From Burkholderiaceae bacterium (GTDB lineage Bacteria; Pseudomonadota; Gammaproteobacteria; Burkholderiales; Burkholderiaceae), in assembly GCA_030151165.1 (NCBI GenBank), contig JASLEM010000406.1:1-10126 (forward strand): 10,126 nucleotides of DNA. Direction: 5' to 3'. A program made the position numbers and the translations under genes. The notes beneath the pieces were generated by a model. That model was given only the letters and a program-made list of their open reading frames with translations. It was not told where the DNA came from and searched no databases. Each line of letters begins with the position of its first letter. Positions within the stretch are counted from its first letter, which is position 1. Positions 1-6,629 of the stretch are shown one piece after another.

Positions 1-1
1 G

Positions 2-526
2 CGCCGGGATCCCCAGCCGCATCGCCGCGCCGCGCGTGCGGTGCACCGCGAGCATCACGACGGGGATCAGCAGCACGAGGCCGATCTCGAAGAACATCGG
101 GATGCCGATGATCGCGGCGATGAGCGCCATCTTCCACGGCAGCGTCGCGGGCCGGCCGCGCAGCAGCGTGTCGACGACCTGGTCGGCGCCGCCGGAGTCG
201 GCCAGCAGCTTGCCCAGCATCGCGCCGAGCGCGATCAGCACGCCGACGTAGCCCAGCACGCCGCCGACGCCCGTCTCGTACGACGCCGTGACCTTGTCGA
301 ACGGGATGCCCGAGCCGAGGCCGACGAACAGCGCGCCGATCGTCAGCGCGATGAACGCGTGCATCTTCAGCCAGACGATCAGCAGCACGAGGATCGCGAT
401 GCCGACGGCGGCGACGACGAGGACGCGCTCGTCGTGCGCGCCCAGCGCCTGGTGGACGGCGTCGCCCACCGCCGACGACGCGGACGATGCCGGAGCGGAT
501 GCGGCGGATGCGGCGATGGCAGCCAT
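2..526 (-). CDS. gntP: Gluconate permease, GntP family (N-terminal part, cut by the window edge)
   Basis: This is an inner-membrane permease that would import gluconate by proton symport. Only the first 175 codons are visible; GntP-family proteins are about 440-460 residues, so most of the gene lies beyond the left edge. Seen: an Ala/Ser-rich N-terminal stretch of about 35 residues, then hydrophobic segments near residues 36-55, 57-73, 85-105 and 128-155. The last contains GMPMFFEIGLVLLIPVV, typical of the GntP family. The start is supported by a GGAGGG Shine-Dalgarno at 534-539, 7 nt from the ATG. It begins 18 bp after the gntK stop, so import and phosphorylation of gluconate are probably co-transcribed. 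The family also includes idonate, fructuronate and glycerate carriers, but the adjacent gluconokinase favours gluconate. The Ala/Ser N-terminus is longer than in the enterobacterial proteins I recall. Confidence 0.9.
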   Translation of the reverse strand, partial: MAAIAASAASAPASSASSAVGDAVHQALGAHDERVLVVAAVGIAILVLLIVWLKMHAFIALTIGALFVGLGSGIPFDKVTASYETGVGGVLGYVGVLIALGAMLGKLLADSGGADQVVDTLLRGRPATLPWKMALIAAIIGIPMFFEIGLVLLIPVVMLAVHRTRGAAMRLGIPA

Positions 527-544
527 GGTGTCGCCCTCCGCGCC

Positions 545-1072
545 TCAGGCCGCCAGCCCGAGCGCCGCGATGACCGCGTCGGCGATGGCGTCCGGCGCCG
601 GTCCGATCTCGACCTGGATCTCCGGCTCGTCCGCACCCGGCGGCTGCAGCGTCTCGAACTGGCTCTGCAGCAGGCTGGGCGGCATGAAGTGGCCCTGGCG
701 CGCGTCGAGCCGCGTCGCGATGGTCTCGCGCGCGCCGGTGAGGAAGACGAACACGACGCCCTGCCCGCGGCGCGCGATCAGGTCGCGGTACGCGCGCTTG
801 AGCGCCGAGCACGTGACGATGCCGTTCTGGCCGGCGTCGAGTCGCGTGTCGACCCAGTCCGCGATCCTCGCGAGCCAGGGCGCGCGGTCGGCGTCGTCCA
901 GCGCGTGGCCCGCGTGCATCTTGTCGACGTTGGCCTGCGGATGCAGCGCGTCGCCTTCCTCGAACTGCCAGCCCAACCGGCTCGCGAGCACTTCGGCGAC
1001 GGTGGTCTTGCCGCTGCCGGATACCCCCATGAGTACCAGCACGACCGGATTCGGAACGGGATTCGGGATCAA
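545..1072 (-). CDS. gntK: Gluconokinase (thermoresistant GntK type)
   Basis: A cytoplasmic kinase that converts D-gluconate and ATP to 6-phosphogluconate, feeding the Entner-Doudoroff and pentose phosphate pathways. Seen: a Walker A loop GVSGSGKTT at residues 16-24, the FEEGDALHP substrate-site motif, LDDADRAPWL, CSALKRAYRDLIARR, and the family signature GHFMPPSLLQSQFETLQPP near the C-terminus. At about 175 residues it matches the family's usual length. The frame stays open to a further upstream TTG at 1087, but AAGGAG at 1078-1083 lies 5 nt before the TTG at 1072, so I chose 1072. It lies 64 bp downstream of the CitE-like lyase and 18 bp upstream of the permease. I saw no hairpin followed by a T-run in the 64-bp gap, so it may be read from the same transcript as the acid-catabolic genes. 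The function call is firm; the operon membership is inferred. Confidence 0.95.
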   Translation of the reverse strand: MIPNPVPNPVVLVLMGVSGSGKTTVAEVLASRLGWQFEEGDALHPQANVDKMHAGHALDDADRAPWLARIADWVDTRLDAGQNGIVTCSALKRAYRDLIARRGQGVVFVFLTGARETIATRLDARQGHFMPPSLLQSQFETLQPPGADEPEIQVEIGPAPDAIADAVIAALGLAA

Positions 1073-1077
1073 GACGT

Positions 1078-1083
1078 CTCCTT
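1078..1083 (-). promoter_or_regulatory. Shine-Dalgarno AAGGAG that fixes the gntK start at a TTG codon
   Basis: Read on the minus strand, AAGGAG is followed by the five bases ACGTC and then TTG at 1072-1070. An in-frame TTG at 1087-1085 overlaps the region just upstream and has no such site before it. This argues for a 175-residue protein starting at 1072 with a TTG start codon. Confidence 0.7.
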
Positions 1084-1136
1084 GCAAGGCGGCGGCGCTC
1101 GCGCGGCGGGCGCGCCGAGCCGTGCAGTGTAGGACG

Positions 1137-1943
1137 TCAGCGCCGCTCGCGCAGGATCGCCTGCGCGCGCAGGATCACGGGCTTGTCGACCATCTTGCCG
1201 TCGAGCGCCACGGCGGCGCCGTCGCCCGCCTGCGCGACCTCGATCACGCGGCGCGCCCACGCGACCTCGGCGTCGCCCGGGCTGAACGCGCGGTTGACGG
1301 CCTCGACCTGCTTCGGGTGGATGCACAGCTTCGCGCCGAAGCCCAGCCGGCGCGCGCGGGCCGCGTCGGACGCGACCTCGGCGAGGTCGTCGAACGCCAC
1401 GGTCGGGCTGTCGATCGGCGCGGCGACGTTCGCGAGGCGCGACGCGAGCGCGATCTCCGAGCGGAACCACAGCAGGTCGTCGAAGGTGGCGCGCATCGCG
1501 AGGTCGAGCTGGAAATCGATCGCGCCGAACGCGACGCGCCGCACGCCGCGCGCGGCCGCGATCGCGCGCACGTTCGCGAAGCCGGCGGCGGTCTCGATGA
1601 GCGGGATCGCGGCGACGCCGTCGCCGAGTCGCGCGAGATCCTCCACGCGCTCGGCCTTGGGCAGCATGACGGCCGCGACGCCCGCGTGGCGGCACAACGC
1701 GAGGTCGTCGCGGAACCACGGGGTGTCGACGGCGTTGACGCGCAGCACGACGGGCCTGGCCGCGTCGAGCCACGCGGCGACCGCGCTACGCGCCGCGTCC
1801 TTGCGATCGGGCGCGACCGCGTCCTCGAGGTCGACGATCACCGCGTCGGCGCCGCTCGCGAGCGCCTTGTCGAAGCGCTCCGGCCGGTCGCCGGGCACGA
1901 AGAGGTACGAGCGCGGCGGCGCGGCGTCGGTGGGGCCGGTCAT
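1137..1943 (-). CDS. CoA-ester lyase, CitE/HpcH family (candidate citramalyl-CoA lyase)
   Basis: A Mg2+-dependent C-C lyase of the citrate lyase beta-subunit-like family, 268 residues, with a TIM-barrel fold expected. Seen, in order: RSYLFVPGDRPERFDKA (from residue 11), VDLEDAV (37-43), LRVNA with Arg68, MLPKAE (93-98), PLIETAAG with Glu117, FGAIDF with Asp143, and CIHPKQVEAVNRAFSP near the C-terminus. Arg68 would bind the acyl carboxylate; Glu117 and Asp143 correspond to the family's Mg2+ ligands. Known relatives split citramalyl-CoA into acetyl-CoA and pyruvate, or malyl/methylmalyl-CoA. No citrate lyase alpha or gamma subunit gene is adjacent, so this is a stand-alone lyase rather than part of citrate lyase. 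Beside a CoA-transferase and a MaoC hydratase, the third step of itaconate/mesaconate breakdown (Ccl of P. aeruginosa, RipC of Yersinia) is the best reading. Malyl-CoA-type activity is the main alternative. It starts 4 bp after the MmgE/PrpD stop, so the two are likely translationally coupled. Confidence 0.88.
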   Translation of the reverse strand: MTGPTDAAPPRSYLFVPGDRPERFDKALASGADAVIVDLEDAVAPDRKDAARSAVAAWLDAARPVVLRVNAVDTPWFRDDLALCRHAGVAAVMLPKAERVEDLARLGDGVAAIPLIETAAGFANVRAIAAARGVRRVAFGAIDFQLDLAMRATFDDLLWFRSEIALASRLANVAAPIDSPTVAFDDLAEVASDAARARRLGFGAKLCIHPKQVEAVNRAFSPGDAEVAWARRVIEVAQAGDGAAVALDGKMVDKPVILRAQAILRERR

Positions 1944-1947
1944 CGCG

Positions 1948-3330
1948 TCACTTCAGGAACGACCCGACGACGGGCGCATCGGCCAGCGACCACACGCGCT
2001 CGATCACGCCGCGCATCTCCTCGCGCGTCGCGCCGCCGCGGTACAGCGCGAGCTGCGTCGCCTTGTGCTCGAGCTCGTCGCGGCTCAACGTGTTGTCGGG
2101 GTCGCCCTTCGGGTCGAGCACGAGGCCTTCGAGGCGCCGGCCGTCGGCGGTCTCGACGACGACCTTGCCGATCCAGCGCGCGGGGTACGCGGTGTTGACC
2201 TCGTCGTCGAGCCGCATGGCGACCTTGTCGTGCACCGCGCGCACCGCGGCGTCCCGGTAGTGCGCGTCGAACTCGACCAGCCCCGCGCGGCCGTGGACGG
2301 CAACGAGCCCGAGCACCGTGCCCATCGAGAACTTGGCCTGGTGCACGGTGCGCGGATCGGTGACCGGCCCGAGCACGTCGATCGCGGCCTGGTGGACGAG
2401 CGCGGTGACGCTGCGCAGGTCGCTCGCCGCCAGCTGGTGGTCGGCCAGCACCTTCAGCAGCGCGTCGGCGGCCGGGTGCGTGTGGCGGCAGGCGGCGTGG
2501 AACTTGAACGAGGTCTCGGCGAGCGTCCAGCGCGTGCCGAGGCCGTCGGCGAGCTTGCGCGCATCGGCGTCGGTGGACATGCCCGCCGCGAGGCCTTGCT
2601 GGCCGTCGAGGATCCGCGTCGCGCCGGTGAAGCCGTCGCGCGAGAGGTACGCGGCCATCAGGCCCGCGCCGGCGGCGTGCGCGGTGTGCAGCTGCTTGGA
2701 ATCGGCGGCGTCGCGCAGGAACTCCCACAGGCCGGCCGACTGCGTGCCGGCCGAGCCGAGCGCGTGGCGCATCTGCGCGGCGTCGAGCCCGAGCAGGTGC
2801 CCGACCGCCGCGGCCGCCGCGAACGTGCCGGCCGTGCCGGTCGTGTGGAAGATCCGGTAGTGCGATCGCCCGAGGAACTCGCCGACGCGGATGCCGACCT
2901 CGTAGCCCGCGACGCAGGCCGCGAGCAGCTCCTTGCCGGACTTGCGCAGCGCCTGCGCGACCGCGAGCGCGGGCGGGAAGACGACGGTCGCCGGGTGGAA
3001 CACCGAGCCGTTGTGGACGTCGTCCTGCTCCGCGAAGTGCGAGGCGGCGGCATTGGCGATGGCCGCCATCAGCGGGCTGCTGCCGCGCCGGTGGACGAGG
3101 ATCTCGCTCGGGCCGTCGACCGGCCCCATCGACTCGATGAAGCGCGCGATCGTCTCGACCGGCCGCGCCTTCTTGCCGGCCAGCGCGGAGGCGAACCAGT
3201 CGAGGAACAGGTCCTCGGTGCGGCGGATCACCGCGGCGGGGATGGCCTCGAAGCGCAGGCCGGCGGCGAAGTCGGCGAGCGCCCGGGTCGGGTCGGACAA
3301 GTCGGTGGCGGTGGCGGTGGCGTCGGTCAT
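1948..3330 (-). CDS. MmgE/PrpD family protein
   Basis: A cytoplasmic protein of 460 residues, the usual length for MmgE/PrpD. The family includes 2-methylcitrate dehydratase, cis-aconitate decarboxylase (the itaconate-forming enzyme) and iminodisuccinate epimerase. Seen: AEQDDVHNGSVFHPATVVFP with Asp103/Asp104 and His112, FHTTGTAGTFAAAAAVGHLL with His162, GTQSAGLWEF, SKQLHTAHAAGAG with Lys212, and CRHTHPAADAL with His285. These match the conserved active-site His/Lys/Asp positions of the family. The segment often reading FSLPY in relatives is FSMGT here (334-338), so the Tyr is replaced by Thr. The frame is open far upstream to 3957, but that lies inside the CoA-transferase gene. The ATG at 3330 is preceded by AAGGA and begins a protein that aligns at the family N-terminus. 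It starts 17 bp after the CaiB stop. The exact reaction is unknown; a dehydratase, isomerase or decarboxylase acting on a C5/C6 acid is inferred from family and context. Confidence 0.88.
   Translation of the reverse strand: MTDATATATDLSDPTRALADFAAGLRFEAIPAAVIRRTEDLFLDWFASALAGKKARPVETIARFIESMGPVDGPSEILVHRRGSSPLMAAIANAAASHFAEQDDVHNGSVFHPATVVFPPALAVAQALRKSGKELLAACVAGYEVGIRVGEFLGRSHYRIFHTTGTAGTFAAAAAVGHLLGLDAAQMRHALGSAGTQSAGLWEFLRDAADSKQLHTAHAAGAGLMAAYLSRDGFTGATRILDGQQGLAAGMSTDADARKLADGLGTRWTLAETSFKFHAACRHTHPAADALLKVLADHQLAASDLRSVTALVHQAAIDVLGPVTDPRTVHQAKFSMGTVLGLVAVHGRAGLVEFDAHYRDAAVRAVHDKVAMRLDDEVNTAYPARWIGKVVVETADGRRLEGLVLDPKGDPDNTLSRDELEHKATQLALYRGGATREEMRGVIERVWSLADAPVVGSFLK
3304..3321. repeat. 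Tandem hexamer GGTGGC x3 in the 5' end of the MmgE/PrpD gene
   Basis: Three exact GGTGGC units (GCCACC on the coding strand) encode the ATATAT run at residues 4-9 of the MmgE/PrpD protein, just after the start codon. Similar hexamer or Thr-rich low-complexity tracts occur at the starts of the acyl-CoA dehydrogenase and MaoC genes in the same operon. Confidence 0.85.
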
Positions 3331-3347
3331 GTGAGGGGTGTCCTTGT

Positions 3348-4538
3348 TCAGATCGCGGCGGCGTCGCGCCATTGCGCGATCCTGTCCGCTGCATAGCCCA
3401 GTTCGGCGAGGATGGCGTCCGAGTGCTGGCCGAGCGCGGGGACGTCGTCCATGCGCGCATCGAAGCTCTCGGGCATGCCCGGCGGCCGCAGCGCCGGGAT
3501 CGGCCCGGCCGAAGTGCCGACCTGCGTCCAGCGTCCGCGCGCTTTCAGCTGCGGGTGCGCCCAGACGTCGGCCATCGTGCTGACGTTGGCGTTGGCGATC
3601 TGCGCGTCCTCCAGCCGCTCGACGACCTGCTCGGCGTTGAGCGACGAGAACGCCTCGGTGATCAGCGCCTGCAGCGCCGGCTTGTTCGCGACGCGCTTCG
3701 CGTTCGCGTCGAAGCGCGTGTCGGCGGCGAGCGCCGGCTGGCGCAGCACCTTCTCGCAGAACAGCTTCCACTCGCGCTCGTTCTGCAGGCCCAGCATCAC
3801 GGTGCGGCCGTCGCCCGCCGCGAACGGGCCGTACGGATAGATCGTCGCGTGCGACGCGCCCGCGCGCGGCGGCGGCGGCGCGCCGTCGAACGCGTAGTAC
3901 ATCGGGAAGCTCATCCACTCGACCATGCTCTCGAGCATCGAGACGTCGATACGGCACCCCGTACCGGTCTTGCCGCGCCGGATCAGCGCCGCGAGGATGT
4001 TCGAGTAGGCGTACATGCCGGCGGCGATGTCGGCGATCGAGCAGCCGGCCTTCGCGGGCTCGTCGGGCGATCCGGTGACGGACAGGAAGCCGCCCTCGCT
4101 CTGGATCAGCAGGTCGTAGGCCTTCTTGTCGCGATACGGCCCGGGGTGTTCGGGATCGTCGCCGTAGCCGGAGATGTCACAGACGATCAGGCGCGGATGC
4201 GCGGCCTTCAGCGCGTCGTACGACAGCCCGAGCCGCGCCGCCGCGCCGGGCGCGAGGTTCTGCACCAGCACGTCGGCGTTCGCGAGCAGCCTGCCCAGCA
4301 CGTCGGGCGCGTCGGCATGCTTCAGGTCGAGCGTGAGGCTCTCCTTCGAGCGGTTCGTCCAGACGAAGTGCGACGCGAGGCCGTTGACGCGCGCGTCGTA
4401 GGCGCGGGCGAAGTCGCCGACGCCGGGCCGCTCGACCTTGATGACGCGCGCGCCGAGGTCGGCCAGCTGGCGCGTGCAGAACGGCGCGGCGATCGCGTGC
4501 TCGAGCGTGACGACGGTGATGCCTTCGAGCGGCCGCAT
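3348..4538 (-). CDS. Class III CoA-transferase, CaiB/BaiF family (candidate itaconate CoA-transferase)
   Basis: Transfers CoA from a donor such as succinyl-CoA to a free carboxylic acid in the cytoplasm, activating it for catabolism. 396 residues, typical of the family. Seen: MRPLEGITVVTLEHAIAAPF at the N-terminus, LADLGARVIKVERPGVGDFAR (from residue 25), LTLDLKH, ADVLVQNLAPGAAARLGL, DISGYG, and GCSIADIAAGMYAYSNILAAL, in which Asp170 corresponds to the catalytic nucleophile that forms the acyl anhydride. RRGKTGTGCRIDVSMLESM follows. A GAGGAG site at 4547-4552 precedes the ATG by 8 nt and lies inside the upstream acyl-CoA dehydrogenase, whose TGA ends 1 bp before this start, so coupling is very likely. 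In P. aeruginosa I recall the itaconate CoA-transferase (Ict) to be of this class, in the same neighbourhood. Sequence alone cannot separate itaconate, mesaconate, citramalate or methylsuccinate as acceptor. Confidence 0.9.
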   Translation of the reverse strand: MRPLEGITVVTLEHAIAAPFCTRQLADLGARVIKVERPGVGDFARAYDARVNGLASHFVWTNRSKESLTLDLKHADAPDVLGRLLANADVLVQNLAPGAAARLGLSYDALKAAHPRLIVCDISGYGDDPEHPGPYRDKKAYDLLIQSEGGFLSVTGSPDEPAKAGCSIADIAAGMYAYSNILAALIRRGKTGTGCRIDVSMLESMVEWMSFPMYYAFDGAPPPPRAGASHATIYPYGPFAAGDGRTVMLGLQNEREWKLFCEKVLRQPALAADTRFDANAKRVANKPALQALITEAFSSLNAEQVVERLEDAQIANANVSTMADVWAHPQLKARGRWTQVGTSAGPIPALRPPGMPESFDARMDDVPALGQHSDAILAELGYAADRIAQWRDAAAI

Positions 4539-4539
4539 G

Positions 4540-5703
4540 TCAGAAGCTCCTCGGCAACCCGAGCACGTGCTCGGCGACGTACGACAGGATCAGGTTGGTC
4601 GAGATCGGCGCGACCTGGTAGAGGCGCGTCTCGCGGAACTTGCGTTCGACGTCGTATTCGTTGGCGAAGCCGAAGCCGCCGTGGAACTGGATGCATGCGT
4701 TGGCGGCCTCCCAGCTCGCCTTGGCCGCGAGGTACTTGGCCATGTTGGCCTGGGCGCCGCAGGCTTGGTGCGCGTCGAACAGGCGGCACGCCTCCCAGCG
4801 CATCAGGTTCGCGGCCTCGACCTCGATGTAGCTCTCGGCGATCGGGAACTGCACGCCCTGGTTCTGGCCGATCGGCCGGCCGAACACGACGCGCTCGCCG
4901 ACGTACTTCGTCACGCGGTCGATGAACCAGTAGCCGTCGCCGATGCATTCGGCCGCGATCAGCGTGCGCTCGGCGTTGAGGCCGTCGAGGATGTACTTGA
5001 AGCCCTTGCCTTCCTCGCCGATCAGGTTCTCCGCCGGGATCTCGAGGTTCTCGAAGAACAGCTCGTTGGTCTCGTGGTTGACCATGTTGGCGATCGGCCG
5101 CACCGTCATGCCGCTCTTCTCGGCCTGGCGCAGGTCGACCATGAAGATCGACATGCCCTCCGACTTCCGCTGCACGTCCGCGAGCGGCGTCGTGCGCGCG
5201 AGCAGGATCATCCAGTCGGAGTGCTGGATGCGCGAGATCCAGACCTTCTGGCCGTTGACGACGTAGCGGTCGCCCTTCTTCACCGCGGTCGTCTTGATTT
5301 TCGTCGTGTCGGTGCCGGTCGTCGGCTCGGTCACGCCCATCGACTGCAGGCGCCACTCGCCGCTCGCGATCTTCGGCAGGTACAGCTGCTTCTGCGCCTC
5401 GCTGCCGTGGCGCAGCAGCGTGCCCATGTTGTACATCTGGCCGTGGCACGCGCCGGAGTTGCCGCCGCTGCGGTTGATCTCCTCCATCACGACGGTCGCC
5501 TCGGCCAGGCCCAGGCCGGAGCCGCCGTACTCGGCCGGGATCATCGCGGCGAGCCAGCCGGCCTTCGTCAGCGCGTCGACGAAGGCCTCGGGGTAGCCGC
5601 GCGCCTCGTCGACCTTGCGGTGGTATTCGTCGGGGAACTCGGCGCACAGCGCGCGCACGGCGTCGCGGATGTCCTGGTACTGGTCGGCGGTCTGCTTGAG
5701 CAT
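4540..5703 (-). CDS. Acyl-CoA dehydrogenase family protein
   Basis: An FAD flavoenzyme expected to introduce an alpha-beta double bond into an acyl-CoA and pass electrons to ETF. 387 residues, standard length. Seen: LAAMIPAEYGGSGLGL (51-66) in the N-terminal helical domain, MGVTEPTTGTDTTKIKTTA (122-140) and VNGQKVWISR in the middle domain, and GLNAERTLIAAECIG (241-255), FGRPIGQNQGVQFPIAE and QFHGGFGFANEYDVER in the C-terminal domain. The position usually carrying the catalytic Glu (YEGT in medium/short-chain enzymes) reads VAPIST, with Pro366 there. Glu245 in GLNAER sits where isovaleryl-CoA dehydrogenase keeps its base, so it is the likely catalytic residue and suggests a branched substrate. 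The ribosome site is weak; the ATG at 5703 is the natural family start. Context suggests methylsuccinyl-CoA or a similar C5 thioester, but this is inference, since itaconate breakdown itself needs no dehydrogenation. Confidence 0.9.
   Translation of the reverse strand: MLKQTADQYQDIRDAVRALCAEFPDEYHRKVDEARGYPEAFVDALTKAGWLAAMIPAEYGGSGLGLAEATVVMEEINRSGGNSGACHGQMYNMGTLLRHGSEAQKQLYLPKIASGEWRLQSMGVTEPTTGTDTTKIKTTAVKKGDRYVVNGQKVWISRIQHSDWMILLARTTPLADVQRKSEGMSIFMVDLRQAEKSGMTVRPIANMVNHETNELFFENLEIPAENLIGEEGKGFKYILDGLNAERTLIAAECIGDGYWFIDRVTKYVGERVVFGRPIGQNQGVQFPIAESYIEVEAANLMRWEACRLFDAHQACGAQANMAKYLAAKASWEAANACIQFHGGFGFANEYDVERKFRETRLYQVAPISTNLILSYVAEHVLGLPRSF
4547..4552 (-). promoter_or_regulatory. Ribosome binding site GAGGAG for the CoA-transferase gene
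   Basis: The site lies inside the 3' end of the acyl-CoA dehydrogenase gene, 8 nt before the ATG at 4538. With a TGA-C-ATG junction, this arrangement suggests re-initiation by ribosomes finishing the dehydrogenase. Confidence 0.65.
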
Positions 5704-5713
5704 GGGTGTCTCG

Positions 5714-5743
5714 TCGCTGTCGTTGTCGTTGTCGTTGTCGTCG
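5714..5743. repeat. Hexamer tandem repeat TCGTTG in the leader of the acyl-CoA dehydrogenase gene
   Basis: Three exact TCGTTG units at 5720-5737 are flanked by variant units TCGCTG (5714-5719) and TCGTCG (5738-5743). On the coding strand this gives CAACGA repeats that fill most of the 53-bp gap between the MaoC stop and the dehydrogenase ATG. Only CGAGACACCC separates the repeat from the ATG, leaving no strong Shine-Dalgarno. Unit number could vary by slippage and change spacing or mRNA folding; this is unproven. Confidence 0.85.
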
Positions 5744-5756
5744 TGGGTCGCGCGCG

Positions 5757-6629
5757 TCACGCGAGGTCGGCGCGGGCCTGCATCGCCAGGTGGCCTTGGT
5801 GGTCGCGCGCCCACAGCGCGACGTGGCCGTCGGCCTCGCGCCGGCCGCAGACGGTGAACGGGTGGATGTCGAACAGCGGGCTCGCGGCCTTGAACGAGAA
5901 GGCGCGCAGCCGCGCGTCGGGCAGCTCGCGGCGCAGCAGGTCGACCAGCAGCGTGGCGATCAGCGGGCCGTGCACGATCAGGCCGGGGTAGCCTTCGACG
6001 CCGGTGACGTACGGCCGGTCGTAGTGGATGCGGTGGCCGTTGAAGGTCAGCGCGGAATAGCGGAACAGCAGCACCGGGTCGGGGACGATCGTGCAGGAGA
6101 ACGCTTCGTCGGTGCGCGCCATCGCGGGCGTCACCGGCGCGGCCGACGGGTCGGGGTTGTCGCGGTAGACGATGTCGTGCTCCTCGGTCAGCGCGACGCC
6201 GTGGCCGTCGCCGATCTCGTGGCGCACCGTGACGAAGACGAGCGCGCCGCTGCGGCCCTGCTTCGCGTCGACCTTCGCGATCGTCGATCGGCGCTCGACC
6301 TCGTCGCCGACGCGCAGGTCGCGCTCGAACTGCAGCCGACCGCCGGCCCACATGCGGCGCGGCAGCGGCACGGGCGGCAGGAAGCCGCCGCGCTTCGGAT
6401 GGCCGTCGGGGCCGGTCTCGCGCTGCAGCGCCTTCGGCAGGAAGTAGAGCCAGTGCGCGAGCGGCGGCAGCGGCGAGCCGGGCATCGGGTCGAGCTCGGC
6501 CTCGCGGTCGAGCGTCGCGGCCAGCCCCGCCAGCGGCGCGGCGGCGAGGGTGTCGCTGCGGCGCTCGGCGCGGCCGATCCAGTCGCGCAGGTGGTCGAGC
6601 GAAGCGTCGGGGGTCGTTGTGGTTGTCAT
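5757..6629 (-). CDS. MaoC/HTD2-like acyl-CoA hydratase (candidate itaconyl- or mesaconyl-CoA hydratase)
   Basis: A hot-dog-fold hydratase of the FAS1-like dehydratase N-terminal/mesaconyl-C4-CoA hydratase group; it would add water to an unsaturated C5-dicarboxyl-CoA to give citramalyl-CoA. 290 residues, normal for the two-hot-dog form. Seen: LDHLRDWIGR at the N-terminus, PLAHWLYFLP, PPVPLPRRMWAGGRLQF (86-101), VTVRHEI (134-139), FRYSALTFNGHRIHYD (189-204), and GYPGLIVHGPLIATLLVDLL, followed by FSFKAASPLFDIHPF. The SALTFNGHRIHYD and GLIVHGPL motifs place the conserved His residues (His199, His202, His220) at the active site. It is the first gene of the minus-strand operon. The frame continues to an ATG at 6695, but that start has no ribosome site and adds a non-conserved extension; GGAA precedes the ATG at 6629. 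I recall the P. aeruginosa itaconyl-CoA hydratase (Ich) as being of this type. The substrate assignment is inferred from the neighbouring CoA-transferase and lyase. Confidence 0.87.
   Translation of the reverse strand: MTTTTTPDASLDHLRDWIGRAERRSDTLAAAPLAGLAATLDREAELDPMPGSPLPPLAHWLYFLPKALQRETGPDGHPKRGGFLPPVPLPRRMWAGGRLQFERDLRVGDEVERRSTIAKVDAKQGRSGALVFVTVRHEIGDGHGVALTEEHDIVYRDNPDPSAAPVTPAMARTDEAFSCTIVPDPVLLFRYSALTFNGHRIHYDRPYVTGVEGYPGLIVHGPLIATLLVDLLRRELPDARLRAFSFKAASPLFDIHPFTVCGRREADGHVALWARDHQGHLAMQARADLA

Noticed and set aside
36..251. Small plus-strand frame at the left edge
   Set aside because: It is antisense to the GntP permease and its Ser/Ala/Arg-rich product has no recognisable features.
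1088..1136. Possible terminator between the lyase and gntK
   Set aside because: The stretch is GC-rich with some self-complementarity, but there is no stem followed by a T-run on the minus strand.
1137..1943. Citrate lyase beta subunit (CitE of the citrate lyase complex)
   Set aside because: No citC, citD, citF or citG/X genes are adjacent, and the neighbours fit a stand-alone acyl-CoA lyase.
1183..3396. Long plus-strand frame of 737 codons over the lyase and MmgE/PrpD genes
   Set aside because: It crosses two convincing minus-strand genes and has no recognisable domain. Long stop-free antisense frames are expected at this GC content.
3331..3957. Upstream extension of the MmgE/PrpD frame to 3957
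   Set aside because: The extension lies within the CoA-transferase gene in another frame and encodes Arg/Ala-rich sequence. The ATG at 3330 has a ribosome site and gives the family's normal length.
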